A stretch of 64,000 bases of DNA from contig BDDD01001453.1 in the NCBI GenBank assembly GCA_001972305.1, forward strand, positions 45,942-109,941, read 5' to 3'. How positions within the stretch are numbered: position 1 is the first letter of the stretch; each line of letters starts with the position of its first letter. Position numbers and translations under genes: made by a program. This document shows, one piece after another, positions 47,097-59,231 of this stretch. A model generated the notes under the pieces. It had not been told where the DNA came from, ran no database searches, and was given only the letters and a program-made list of their open reading frames with translations. Source of the stretch: Cephalotus follicularis (lineage: Eukaryota > Streptophyta > Magnoliopsida > Oxalidales > Cephalotaceae).

Positions 47097-47316
47097 ATGT
47101 TGTAGGACACTGATCCCCACTTGGAAATGAGAACCATGAGACTTGGATGTTGTCTCTCGTCTCCCATAATATTTGAGGGTTATGGGATTCTAGTAAAACA
47201 GTGGGAGCCTGAGAGGAAAAACACCTAAAAGATTAAAGACCAAATCTTTATGGTTATAAACATTTAAATTGAATTTATCTGAATATTGTCTTTATTTTAT
47301 ATATACAGACATCACA

Positions 47317-48195
47317 ATGACAAACCCAGTCACTGTAATTCTTGAGAAGAATCTGTTGACAGGTCCAAATTATGTGGACTGGCTACGAAATGTCAAAATA
47401 GTTTTGAATTCCGAGGACATAGATTATGTCCTAGAGGCCCCTATGCCAGCACTACCTGCTGAAGATGCCTCAACCGAAGATCATGCCATTTATAAGAAAT
47501 TGGTGGCTGTTGAAAAGAATGTCAGAAGCTACCTAATGGCATCAATGAGCAATTCCCTACAAGTCCAGCATGAATCGATGTGAGACTCTATGGAAATTAT
47601 CCTATATCTCTGCAAGTTACACGAAGAGACTAGTAGGAATGCTCGGTTCCAGCTCACTGCTGAGCTGTATGGCACTAAAATGACTGAAGGATCTTCTATT
47701 AATGATCATGTGCTTAAGATGATCAATGCGATTGAATGTCTGACTATTCTTGGCATCATTCATGATGCTGAATTAAGCACAGATCTGATCCTTCACTCGC
47801 TTCCACCTTCCTTCTTTGGTTTCATCTCCAATTTTAACATGAATAGGATATCAGCTACTTTGCTTGATCTTCTAAACATGCTGAGGGAAGCTGAAGTGAA
47901 CATGAATAAGGGCAAGGAACTAGTCATGACGGTAGGGTAGTCTCATAGGCCCAAGAGGAAGGGCAAGTCCAACCTTGAGAAAGGAAAGACTAAACATGGG
48001 ACGATACCACCACGACTGGCATCTTTCAAACCAGCAAAAGCCCAACCACATAATGAGACAAACCAGCAAGTTGTTGATGTGCCGGACACTATCGCAAGAG
48101 TTGCACCTGCTGAGGAGTCCGCGTCAGAAGGTCATGCTAAGAGACCGTGCTTCCACTGTTGGAAGCCAGGACATTGGATAAGGAACTGTGTGACA
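47317..48195 (+). mobile_element. P1 gag remnant
   Basis: Starts MTNPVTVILEKNLLTGPNYVDWLRNVKIVLNSED, the UBN2-type copia Gag N-terminus. The core shows AELYGTKMTEGSSINDHVLKMI and DLILHSLPPSFFGFISNFNMN. It ends with the knuckle CFHCWKPGHWIRNC at about 48148-48189. Fossil. Confidence 0.85.
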
Positions 48196-48264
48196 TTCCT
48201 TAGATCAATTGGGAAAGGTATGCCCTATTTGTCTTATATAGAGGTAAATATAAATATTTCTGAT

Positions 48265-49520
48265 TCATCTGCCTGGATTTTAGACAGCGGATGTGGTACT
48301 CACATATGTTCTAATTTGTAGGTCCTCATGGATAGAAGAAACCTTGAAAAGGGTGAGGGAGATCTATGGCTTGCGGATGGTTCCGTTGTTGAATCCATAG
48401 CTATAGGATCAGTTTATATTTTGTTTCCTTCGGGCCAGAGTTTAGAACTCAAACGTTGTGTTTATTCGCCTCGCATTTTGCATAATATTATTTCTATTCC
48501 AACATTAGACGCTGAAGGTTTTCATATTATTTTTAAAGACAAGTGTTGTTCTATTTTATTTAATAATATGATTTATGCAAAATGTTTCCTTCATCATGGA
48601 TTATATATATTGGGTAAACATGAGACTGTTTTCAATATGTAAAAAGACAATAAAAGAAAGAGAAATGAAGTTAATCAATCCTACCTATGGCATTGTAGAC
48701 TTGGTCATATAAGTGAGAAAAGAGTCTGTAGGTTGATCTCGGATGGATACTTTGATTTTTCAACGTATCAACCGCTTTCAACTTGTGAACCCTGTCTTAA
48801 AGGTAAAATGACCAAATCTCCCTTCACCGGGAAAGGGGAAAGGACCCCAGAACTGCTAGGTCTAGTACATACTGATGTATGTGGACCGATGACAGTTTAT
48901 GCTAGAGGTGGATATTCCTACTTCATAACCTTTACGGATTATCATTCTCGTTTCGGTTATTTGTACCTTATGCGGCAAAAATCTAAAGCCTTTGAAAAGT
49001 TCAAAGAATTCAGACATGAAGTAGAAAAACAGACTGGTAAAAGTCTGAAGACTCTTTGATCAGATCGAGGTGGTGAGTATCTCTCCACTGAGTTTTTAAC
49101 TTATCTCAGAGATAATGGGATAATCTCTCAGTGGACCCCTCCGGGAACACCACAACATAATGGTGTGTCTGAAAGGGGAAATCGTACCTTGCTTAACATG
49201 GTGCGTAACATGATGAGTGATGCTGGACTTGCACTGTCTTTCTGGGGTTATGCTTTAGAGACTACTGTTCTCTTATTGAACATGACTCCATCGAAATCAG
49301 CTCCCAAGACCCCATATGAGATATGGAACGGGAAGAAACCCAATCTTAGTTATCTAAGGATATGGGGCTGCCCTGCATATGTTAAGTAGGCAGCAGCAGA
49401 TAAATTGGAATCTCGGTCCATTAAATGTAAACTTGTGGGATATCCTAAAGAAACACGATGATATTATTTCTATTATCCACCTAACAACAAAGTGTTTGTA
49501 GCCAGGCATGCTACTTTTCT
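48265..49520 (+). mobile_element. P1 protease and integrase remnants
   Basis: The protease motif AWILDSGCGTHICSN lies near 48270-48318. Integrase has an HCRLGHISEKRV-type zinc-binding segment near 48690, GLVHTDVCGPMTVYARGG, a QHNGVSERGNRT motif near 49150, and the C-terminal WNGKKPNLSYLRIWGCPAYV. Broken, with several breaks in this part. Confidence 0.85.
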
Positions 49521-49779
49521 TGAGAAGGACTTCCTATTGGAAGACAGTAGTAGGAGTATGATAGAACTAGATGAACGATCTAAAGAACCACAAGTTGAGG
49601 GCCTATCCAATCCTGTTCAAATTGATGTTCCTGAAGTGTCAGCTACCACAGATACATAACCTCTACGTAGAACTACCAGATTACCTAGGAAACCTGAGAG
49701 ATACTGATTGAAGGTACCCAAGAGGTAAATTTCATGAATGATGATCCGGTAAGCTACAAAGAAGCCATATACGATATGG

Positions 49780-51260
49780 ACTCGGAGAAATGGTTCAATG
49801 CCATGAATTCTGAAATGGAATCCATGTACTCCAATAAAGTTTGGGATCTAGTGGATGCACAAGTTGCAAATGGATTTTCAAAAGGAAGCTTGGAGATGAT
49901 GGAAAGGTGAAGACCTTCAAAGCTAGGCTCATAGACAAAGGTTACATCAACAGAAAGGGATTGATTATGAGGAAACTCTCTCTCCCATAGCCATGCTTAA
50001 ATCCATTCAGATTTTACTTGCTATAGCTGCACATTTTGACTATGAGATATGGCAAATGGATGTGAAAACTACTTTTCTCAATGGAAACATTGATGAAGTC
50101 ATATATATGACTCAACTCGAGGGTTTCATATCCACTGGTGAGGACCAGAAAGTGTGCAACCTTCAGAAGTCCATTTATGGACTAAAGCAAGCTTTGAGAA
50201 GTTAGAATATCCGATTTGATGAGACAATCAAAGAGTTTGATTTCATTAAGAATCAAGATGAAGCATGTGTGTATAAAAAGGTTAGTGGGAGCTCAGTGAC
50301 TTTTTTGGTCTTATACATTGACGACATACTCCTTATAGGAAATGATGTGATCATGTTGTAGAAAGTAAAGGCTTGGTTATCCACAGTTTTCTCGATGATA
50401 GACTTAGGAGAAGCTTCGTATATCCTGGGAATAAAGGTCTATAGAGATAGATAAAGAAGGATGGTAAGGTTATCCCAATCTTTGTACAATGATAGAGTGC
50501 TTAAGCGGTTTAGCATGGAAAATTCCAAGAGAGGTTACCTACCTCTATGTCATGGGATTTCGCTTTCTAAACAGATAGATAGCTAAAGAAAAATAGAGGA
50601 TGATGCACATTCCATATGCTTCAGCAATTGGAAGCGTCGTGTATGCTATGCTTTGCACTAGACCAGATATCGCCTATGCTGTAAGTGTTAGAAGCAGATA
50701 TCAGTCAGATCCAGGTGAGAGTCACTAGAAGGCTGTCAAAGATATCCTCAAGTACCCTAACAGGACTAAGGATTTATTCTTGATGTATGGAGGAAAATGT
50801 TTTAAAATTGAGGGTTATACTGACTCTAATTTTTAGACTGATGTGGATGATTCAAAATCAACATCGGGGTTTGTGTTCACTTTCAATGGTGGAGCAGTAA
50901 GCTGGAAGAGTTCCAAGCAGCCAACCATTGCGGATTCAGTGACTGAAGCTGAATACATTGCGGCATCGGAAGCTGCCAAGGAAGGTGTATGGATGAAGAA
51001 GTTCATCGAATATTTGGGTGTAGTTCTTGCATTGATGATTCGGTATCTTTGTACTGTGATAACAATGGAGTGATAGCGCAATCGAAGGAACCAAGATCAC
51101 ACTCAAAGTCTAAACACATTCTCAGGCGCTTTCACCTTATACGTGAGATTGTTGATTGTGGAGATATAAAAATAGAATGAGTTCCAAGTGAAGACAATAT
51201 TGCAGACCCGCTTACTAAGGCACTACCAAAGGCGGTCTTTGACAGACACCTTGATGTTAT
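49780..51260 (+). mobile_element. P1 reverse transcriptase and RNase H remnants
   Basis: RT motifs include LKSIQILLAIAAHFDYEIWQMDVK, FLNGNIDEVIYM, SIYGLKQALRS and LYIDDILLIGNDV at about 50308-50346, followed by the CTRPD linker. RNase H shows [32 protein letters not shown], an [23 protein letters not shown] block and DPLTKALPK. Clear BARE-1/Angela type. Fossil, heavily broken. Confidence 0.88.
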
Positions 51261-51296
51261 GGGTATGAGACAATATGGCAACTAGCTTTAGCACTT

Positions 51297-51305
51297 AGTG
51301 GGAGA
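51297..51305 (+). other. P1 polypurine tract
   Basis: AGTGGGAGA just before the 3' LTR start TGTTAGAG at 51307. Confidence 0.8.
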
Positions 51306-51306
51306 T

Positions 51307-53138
51307 TGTTAGAGATGAAGTGCTATGAGCCAGTGTTGAGCTTGTATTTACTTTATCTTGTATAAACGATTTATAAATTCAATAAAGATGTTTATGTTTT
51401 ATCAATGGCTATGAGTTCGTTTCATTAATAAATGCGTAATTAATTGTAAATGAATGTCTTGGAATAAAGTTAGTGAACCAAGTTCATGATGAGATCATGA
51501 TGTGAGAGTTGGAATCTCGGTATACTTTATTTCGAATCTTCCTGGTCATTGGATTTACACTTAGGGCATGATCAATCCGGATAGACCAGTATGTACCGTC
51601 GGATTGATAAGCAGAGGGTGACTGATCTCACACTCACTCGCATGGATGATGCTATGACAACTACGTGGGTTCTCATTTAATGAGTTCATTGAAGGTGACT
51701 GCTGATATAATATTTATATGGAGTTTTACTTACATGTTAGACAGAATTCTAGTTTTACAGCAATGCATGTGGTCCTTGGACATGAGCCGTCACTGGACGT
51801 CTTGTGCATAGGGTGCTGTGTTTTGATGATGCTTAAATACATATTCTATGAAGTGTATACAGGCATTAGTTGGACATGGTACGCTTATGTATGGAGACAT
51901 GTGAACTAGCAACAATGGATCCATTCCTTATAGTAAAAGAAGATGATGCTCAGGATGATTTTCATTAGCGATTAAACGTCTGGCCAGACTAGCCACGATA
52001 TCAAGAGTGTGATATCATTTGTTGAATATTAGAGGGGAACCTCTAATATTATTTAGGCTAATGAAAGATAATTACGAGGCTAAAGATTGAATTATTAGGG
52101 TCTGACATAATCCGTACCTTAGATTTAATTAGAGCATTGTCAATGGAGGTACTATACGTGCATGTACCTGTAAATAGTGGTTCGCAAATTATTCATATTA
52201 CGTGGGGCTCGTTATGCATTGCTAGATGTCGATGTCGACCTGTAGGATGCCTAAGATTAAATTGATAAATTAATCTTGGAAGAAAAGAATTAAAAGAGTT
52301 TTAATTCGAAATGTCCAAAAGAATATTTTTTGTGTGATAATAAATATTTAAGTGGATAATTGTGAGCATCACGATATTAATCCTACGGCCAGTGTAATAG
52401 TGAACCCATAGGGTCACACATAATACAAGCTGATATTCCCAACACGTAATGAGAGAAAAATAATTGGGATATTATTTTATAATTATATTTAATGAGATTA
52501 AATATATAAATATATAATTAATGAGATTAATTATATTTAATGATATTAAATAAATAAATATGTATAATTAATGAGATTAATTATATTAAGAAAAGAAAGA
52601 AGTTTGAAAGGAAAAGAATTCCTTTTAAAGAGGGCTTATTGAATTATGAGGTTGTGTTTAAGTAGGATTTGTCTAGCAGCAAATATATAAACACATCTCA
52701 CTATTCTCAATCAAAACTTTTGGAAATAGAACACTTTTGCTCTATTCTAAAGAACCATAGTCGCCCCCTCATTCTCTCTCTCTCTCATACGATCAAGTGT
52801 TGATAGCTTGTGAAGCAATTGTGTTGGAGATTGAAGCTTCGTGTGGATATTTTGGAGGCTTTCTATACTTGGAAGCTAGAACCGTTTCAAATGTTCAACA
52901 AGTAGCTGTGTTTTTGAAAGCAAGAAGATTCATAAGAAGAAGGAAGGAGCCGCTCCAATCATGTGAGTAATTCCGCCTGCTCCTCCCTTTTGATTTAAAT
53001 CTAACTATATAAGTATGCTCAAAAGATCCTAGAAACGAACCATATGGCTTGATATTCATAAGATGATCACACAATATATATATTAGGGTTTTATGCATCT
53101 CGATATTTTATTGTATAAATCGCCGTAAGGTTCCAACA
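51307..53138 (+). repeat. P1 3' LTR
   Basis: 1832 bp, TGTTAGAGATGAAGTG to GTAAGGTTCCAACA, followed by TSD ATCCG. TATA box at 52684-52691. No gene. Confidence 0.9.
52684..52691 (+). promoter_or_regulatory. TATA box of P1 3' LTR
   Basis: TATATAAA, same position and flanks as in the 5' LTR; if active it would read outward into M1. Confidence 0.5.
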
Positions 53139-53143
53139 ATCCG

Positions 53144-53780
53144 GTTTAGGATGTGCACCGCCGAGTACAGTGCATAACCCCATAATGATATAGGAAGATC
53201 CGCGAAAGACATCATGGACCGGACCATGTTCATCAAAGTCTGATTCCTTCGCTCAGACACACCATTATGCTGTGGTGTTCCTGGAGGTGTCCTCTGAGAG
53301 AGAATTCCGTTATCCCTTAGATAACCCTGGAATTCAGAAAATAGGTATTCTCCACCTCGATCCGACCAGAGGATGTTAATGCGTTTACCCATTTGCTTTT
53401 CTACTTCTAGTCTGAATTCTTTGAACTTCTCAAAGGCCTCAAACTTGTGTTTCATCAGAAACACATACCCATACCGAGGCAAGTGATCGGTGTAATGAAG
53501 TAGGGAAAACCTCCACTAGCATTGACCTATAGAGGTTCGCAGACGTTGGTGTGGACAAGAGCCAGAATGTCCACAACCCTTTCTCCTACCCCGGAGAAGG
53601 GAGATTTGGTCATCTTGCCAATTAAACATGGCTCACACTCTGGAAAGGACTCCACGTCCTGGATGTCTAAAAGACCATCGTTAACCAAGCGTGCTAGTCT
53701 ACCCTGACTAGGATGACCTAATCTACAATGCCATATGTATGAAGGGTTTACATCGCTTATCTCTCGTTGTCTTTTAGTGC
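53144..53780 (-). mobile_element. M1 integrase remnant, right of P1
   Basis: The minus strand shows the zinc-binding WHCRLGHPSQGRLARLVNDG near 53740, GKMTKSPFSGVGERVVDILALVHTNVC, and the core end with QHNGVSERRNQTLMNMVRSMM near 53260. Continues the integrase interrupted by P1. Confidence 0.88.
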
Positions 53781-54200
53781 TTGTTCCAGTTTGAATTGTT
53801 AAAGCCATTTGTGCATTTGTATTTAAAACATATATCCCATTGTCAATGTGTTCATCACATAAAATAACATTGTTTTGCATAAGTCTATAGTCATATGTAG
53901 AAAAAGTGAGCTCCATGCCCATCTGATACAAATACGAAACAAATATAACGTTTCTTACAAGGTTCTTGACAAAATAACAAGGATCAAATTTAATTACATG
54001 GCCATTTCCCAAAAACAATTCAAAAACGCCTATTGTCGTGGTGTGAACCCTCTATCCATCACCTAGACGCAAGTCCAAAGCTTCAGCCTCTCTCAGTTGT
54101 CTAGCGCCTCTTACCTCCTGCAAAGAGTTACAAATGTTAGTTCCACAACTCGAATCCAAAACCCAAGTTGAACTAACATTAGTGTCTAGAAAGAGCTTAA
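53780..54200 (-). mobile_element. M1 protease region remnant
   Basis: Active-site block STWVLDSSCGTNICNSLQ near 54110-54170, followed by FDPCYFVKNLVRNVIFVSYLYQMGMELTF and GIYVLNTNAQMAL. Same layout as P2 and M2. Confidence 0.8.
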
Positions 54201-54255
54201 TCATGAAAGTACCTGACCATAAGGCACCTCCTGACTTGGACTTTTGGAACTCACT

Positions 54256-55087
54256 GCACTGTGATCTCCAATGTCCGTGCTTTCCATAATAAATACAACA
54301 GTCATCACCCTGTAGCTGCCGGATCATATCAAGGATTGATCCCCCAACAGCTGGCCGTCGACGCAGCTGCTTTTCTCCCTTTGTTCTTCTTCTTCCCTTT
54401 AGGTTTCATGGGTGCCTTGCCCTTGGACGTGGATCCTCTCGATCTTCACCCTCTTGATGCTGTCCTGGAAGAAGTAGAAAGAAGAAACATCACATCAGAG
54501 ATGTCTACTTCACCAGTACGAAGCATTTCCACAAGTTCAGGCAGATTAGTATCCACCTTGTTTATGTGAAAATTTGTGATGAACTGGGAGTATGACCTAG
54601 GGAGGGATGAAAGCACCAGGTCAATGTAGAAATCATTGTCCGTGGTAAGGTCTAAGTGAGCCAGCTGCTCAACAAGATCAATCATCTTCAATCCATGTGC
54701 GTGGACTGAAGATCCATCGGCCATCTTCGTACAGAAGAGCTGACGGGACAATTTAAACCGCTTGGTCCTCAACCGAGATCCATACAACTCCTGAAGATGG
54801 AGAAGTAGCTCCTATGGTATCAAGCTTCTCATGCTGTCTTTGTAATTCTGAGACCATACCCGAAATCGCCAAGCAAAGAGCTAGCTCGTCCTCATCTAAC
54901 CATTTGGCCCTCTTGGCCTTTTGCTCTTCCGACGGGTTGGCTCCTAGTTTGGGGGGGCTCTCAGTCATGACATGAGCAAGCTTCATGCTAGTTAGTGCCA
55001 AGCGCAGGTACGCTGTCAATCTAAGAAATTAGGACCCGTTAGCTTGTTTGTTTCAAGAACGCGTAATAGTGCTGTGCCAACTGACAT
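54256..55087 (-). mobile_element. M1 gag remnant
   Basis: Start at 55087 (MSVGTALLRVLETNKLTG). The core includes EEQKAKRAKWLDEDELALCLAISGMVSELQRQHEK and YIDLVLSSLPRSYSQFITNFHINKVD, ending at a knuckle region with YYGKHGHWRSQC near 54260-54300. UBN2-type copia Gag, fossil. Confidence 0.85.
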
Positions 55088-56448
55088 TTTCACAGAATAT
55101 GGTGATAAAACTAGCAACCTATAAAAGAGGAAACAAGAGAGAGATGAATTAGCAAATCATTCCATTTATATTATTATCAGAATACTTGGTCTTTTGTAAT
55201 TATGGCTCCTCCCACTATTCTAATCGTATCCCACACCCCCATGTGAAATTTGGGAAGCCTCTCGCTTCCTATTGGGGATCAAAATCTATCCACAATACTA
55301 TAGTCCCGACCTTGGTCGTGCAAACCATAATATCTGAATAGGTAGGTATGAATACCAATTTACATTAGGACCTCTCGCCCATATGTAAGATTCGAAACAA
55401 GATTCGGCCTCTCGACCCTTATGGTCTCTGATTTGGCATGATGGTAACCATAAGATCCCGGTATAAGTCAAAACCCGCAACCCTCAAACAAATAGATTCG
55501 TTTTGACACCCACACGCTTTGGCCTATCATAGTATCAAAACATGATCATTTCCTTCCAGTGTACCTCACACTACAATTGAATAGATATGGTTATACGGGG
55601 GACCTCAGCTTTGGCTGGTGCCATCCCCAGTATATCCACACCATTTAACGATGATTGTGGAAGGCCAATGACAAGGCAGCCCTATGCCCCACCGGTTATG
55701 GACTTATTATTTGCAAATTGGAGGGATTTGGTCTCATCAATTTTAAACATATTACCAAAGCCATTTTAGATTAATTTTAATCTTCCAATCCATTTGGACG
55801 GCTTAACATGCTTGGACGTGTTTGGATTGTTAAAGAAAAACATCCATCTCATGCATCCTAAAAGTGGCCTGACATGGGACTAAAGCTATAAGTGATCACG
55901 CAAGACAACGTGACCACTAAGTCTCCTAGGTGTACTGATTTAATTAACTCTATTACATTTGCTACCACGCATACATGGCCTTCAACCGTTCTTGTAATCT
56001 TCTTGATCTCCTCTTTACTCTCGATTGGTCTCCTTTCTTCAATTTACAGCCATATGTACAATTAAATGAAAATAAATATAATAGAGGGAGAAGAGAATTC
56101 TACTCTAAGAAAAAGAACAAGAAAATAAATACGACGCACGCAGACAATCTTACTACAGACCGATTGAATTCGATGAAAGTAACAAAGCAATTAAATCAAC
56201 CACATAAGAAAACACAAAGCTAGGTGCAGTCCCAAGTCTACTAGCATGGATAAGAAATTCAAAAATATAACCGATATATAATTGAATAAACACGTAACAA
56301 TATGGTATTCTATGGTTCGTCCATTTCATTAGTGTGACCAATAAGCAACTCCCACTGAAAGTAGGGCTACAAAAAATCGACCAAGACACATATGCAATCA
56401 ACAATCCATAAAACATCAAATTGATGTCTGATTGTAGTCGATTAGCAT
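55088..56448 (-). other. M1 5' leader
   Basis: About 1.36 kb without coding signal between gag and primer site. The part nearest gag matches the M2 and P2 leaders (CTCCCACTATTCTAATCGTATC). It holds a three-hairpin array at 55294-55637. Confidence 0.8.
55294..55637 (-). other. Stem-loop array in M1 leader (three hairpins)
   Basis: Minus-strand hairpins at 55294-55335, 55415-55456 and 55589-55637. Loops resemble P2's (TTTGCACGACCAAGGTCGGG; ATCATGCCAAATCAGAGA). Stems differ: AGATATTATGG/CTATAGTATT (10 pairs with G-U), CTTATGG/CCATAAG (7 perfect, then G-U), and GGATATACTGGGG with CCCCCGTATAACC (11 of 13). Confidence 0.6.
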
Positions 56449-56460
56449 GCTTTGATACCA
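56449..56460 (-). other. M1 primer-binding site (tRNA-iMet-like)
   Basis: GCTTTGATACCA reads TGGTATCAAAGC on the minus strand, one base off the iMet 3' end, two bases from the LTR start at 56463. Confidence 0.8.
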
Positions 56461-57143
56461 CTTGTTAGGAACGCGTGGCCCACGGGCAGCGGAAGACTGA
56501 TCAATACAGACATTAGGGTTTAGGGCCAATTAACTTTAATTTTTCACTATAGATTAATCCACAAGCAATAGGATGCCGTAATCTAAGTTTGAATTGTCCC
56601 AATAAATGCCAAGGAACTCTAATCAACATTCAAACAAACCAAAACCAAAACCAAGTATTTGGAAATCGGGATTCGAATAGGGTTTCCGTAAACCCTAACA
56701 AATGGACACACACATAGACTCACAAGGCGAACACACAATACCCTAGCCTAATGCCCAAGAATCCAATTCCAAGCATCCCTAACCCTAAGGGATGAGAAAC
56801 AAAGCACCAACAAAAAAACCCATGGAGGTTCAGCTAGGGTTTACCAAAACCCTGACCAACACCAACTGCCATGGTGCCACAAAGGGAGAAGAAGAAGAGA
56901 CTCTTACCAATGGTGAAGATCCCTTCCTTCAAGATAAGCTCCCACTACACTTTATCCCTAAAAGCTTCAAGCTCATCCACAAGCCACGGATGAGAGGATC
57001 CAAGGATGAAGGCTAAGTGTTTACCCTACACTAAATCACTATAGGTAAAGATAAGAAGCAGTGTGCAAGTTATCTCCACCTATTATGACCTTTGAATGGT
57101 GAAATGAGGCTTGAAAATGGCTGCAATTCGCACCAGGCAACGT

Positions 57144-57642
57144 AGGCGTCAACGTGTAGGCGATAGGCGTCGGCGCGTACGTAAGCAGGAAGAAGAGAAA
57201 GCATGCCAGGGAAGAGAGAGAAAGAAAAAGTCTAAAGTGTGCTCAACAAACTTCTGTCAAGCCTTTTATAGTGTTGACTTTCTCTCTCCATCAAACCCGC
57301 GCATCAGCATGTCAAGGCGCCAACGCCAAGCATCTAATATTATCTGGGCGTAAACGCCATGGATAAGATGAAACAGGCGCCTAGTCTCTTTTGTCTTAGC
57401 GTTGACGGGTACACAATACAACGTCAACGCGTAAACCTACTAGTTTTTAAATCAGCAATGCCATGCTCTCCATAGCATTAACACCCACCAGCTCAATCCA
57501 GTTATGGCGTCGACGTATGCTCTCCATGGCGTCAACATTTAAAGCTACTGGTTTTGTCAGCTTCAACGCAAACCATTCGCGTCAACACCCAGAAACTCAA
57601 CTAGACATGGCGTCTACGCATGCTCTTCATGGCGTCGATGCC
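57144..57642. repeat. GCGTCGAC palindrome cluster in M1 right LTR
   Basis: Counterpart of 27362-27855, about fifteen variants; none is an exact 10-mer, and several match the left copy except at CpG positions. Confidence 0.75.
57264..57271 (-). promoter_or_regulatory. TATA-box candidate of M1 right LTR
   Basis: CTATAAAA on the minus strand, then GGCTTGACAGAAG; same as in the left LTR. Confidence 0.5.
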
Positions 57643-59061
57643 TAAGACAAAGATGAGACAATCTCTTCTATTTTTAAAACCTTTCGCATGGAATATTTCA
57701 TCGTGGTATTGCATGGACCTAAATCTATCAAATGGAATACTCACTAGCAAAACAACATCTTCCCTGATGTTGTTCTTTCACTAAATGATATGTGTCCCAC
57801 CACATATCAATCTGTTTAAAGTCAGGCAGGACCCGAAAGCATGTCGTTCTCCGGTATGATGATAAATTCTCAGAACATCTCGTTATCTAGTACGACCACT
57901 CTAATAGTACACCGACTATCAGAGCAGCCTCGGTGTGAGCACCAGCCACCCCCGGATCCGTGCATTACCACGTCTATCAATCATGGTCTGAATAGCCAGT
58001 CACTTTATCCAGTCATCAGCATATGTGTCATGTTTCCCTTGTCATACTTGGCTCCGATCATAGCCTAGGGTTTGGATGAATGTCACCCCTAGTATTGCTG
58101 TGATAACTATGAATCTATGATCACACTCAGACTATCAGTAAACCTCCCATGGGAACCTCTCATTCCCAGTCCACCTATGCCTGATCAGGATTTTTATGTT
58201 TGCCACGTACATAGATAAATAGAGTCGGTCACCCTCAACCCGTGTGTGACGATCCCCTGTTGCGCACTCGCCCATACATCTTAATACAGCTCCCACAAGA
58301 CCCAAAGGCAATCCTTTTGTCAGCACCTGGCTAGTGCTAGGGAAGGCAAAAATCAAAGTCAACCAGTCACCACACAATGCATGTCAGTCGCTCAGGTCAA
58401 AGGAGACAACGTAGGCTATAGATCTACTAGTCACCGTATACTACACACTACCGAGACCATAGGAATCCTATTGACATTAGGTATTGACTATCGAAATAGG
58501 TTTCCTATTGGTGGGTCTGTTCAGTGTCATGCTCTCTAGCATACACCTCACATTTAGCTTTAGGGATAAACCCAATTGGCTACGAGATAACCAACCTGAA
58601 CTGCTAACCAGGGAGCAAGCTTAACGTGACAAGTCTTCACGGTTCATCAATGGCCCAAAGAAAGTGAACCTATGACTTGGAACATTTGTCACAGGGAGTA
58701 AGGACCTCATTCTTAAAGCCCTCTCGGCACGAGATCCAACCCTTTGGATGTGACAGGGCGCTATATGGCATACAGTTAACTACGTATAATTATTCTGTTC
58801 CTTTTCGTTGGTTGGGATGAGCTACATAGCCTTGGCAATAAAAGAATATGCACATGAAATATAAAAGGAATTCAGAATTGTATTAATCAAGAGTGTATGT
58901 ACAACCAACAAGACGTATCATAGCATACAGGGACACCCCTAATCTAATAACAACCACAACACTTGATCTTTAGTATTCATGGTTCCTCCCACTATTCTAA
59001 TCATATCTCACACCCCCATGTGAAGGCTCCAACCTTCTAGTGGGATTAGAATCCAACTCAG

Positions 59062-59231
59062 CGTACTATGGCCTTAGCTTTAGCATGACAAACCATAATA
59101 CCCAAGATGGGTAGACTCTCTCGCCAATTTACATTTCCTAGGGTCCAACCCTCGCTATGTAAGATCCAATCATACATTCGGCCTACCAGCTCGGTATGGT
59201 CTCAGATTTAGCATGACAAACCATTAGAGCC
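59062..59231 (-). other. Stem-loop pair in M2 leader
   Basis: Minus-strand hairpins at 59062-59102 and 59189-59231 share the loop TTTGTCATGCTAAAKCTRAG, close to P2's loop. The first pairs GTATTATGG with CCATAGTAC (9 pairs, one G-U). The second has ATGG/CCAT and an outer GGCTC/GAGCT-type stem with an internal bulge. Confidence 0.55.

Larger units (their letters stand above)
46413..47316 (+). other. P1 5' leader, second part
   Basis: Leader continuing after G1. It contains an AAT microsatellite (about 46627-46660) and a four-hairpin array (46779-47096), then GTGGGAGCCTGAGAGG and an A-rich run before gag. No coding signal. Confidence 0.8.
33969..53138 (+). mobile_element. P1: Angela/BARE-like Ty1/copia element, host of G1
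   Basis: Plus-strand element with LTRs 33969-35793 and 51307-53138 (1825 and 1832 bp), perfect TSD ATCCG (33964-33968 and 53139-53143), primer site, long leader (split by G1), gag, protease, integrase, RT, RNase H and polypurine tract. It is inserted in the integrase region of M1 in the opposite orientation. By eye the LTRs differ at about 8 percent in their first 300 bp, suggesting an older insertion than P2. Coding is broken in many places, roughly ten or more. Confidence 0.9.
13497..58949 (-). mobile_element. M1: Angela/BARE-like Ty1/copia element with long LTRs
   Basis: Minus-strand element flanked by TSD ACAAC (13492-13496 and 58950-58954). It has a 3' LTR (13497-31881, carrying P2 and S1), an internal region (31882-33968 and 53144-56462, split by P1), a tRNA-Met primer site and a 5' LTR (56463-58949). 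With the inserts removed the two LTRs are about 2.48 and 2.49 kb, which strongly supports the reconstruction of the nest. By eye the LTRs differ at roughly 7-8 percent of positions in the stretch compared. The coding region is broken, with several breaks. Confidence 0.85.
56463..58949 (-). repeat. M1 5' LTR
   Basis: Uninterrupted 2487-bp LTR, plus-strand TGTTAGGAACGCGTGG to CCCTAATCTAATA, followed by TSD ACAAC. It serves as the uninterrupted reference for the split left LTR. TATA candidate at 57264-57271, palindrome cluster at 57144-57642. No gene. Confidence 0.88.
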
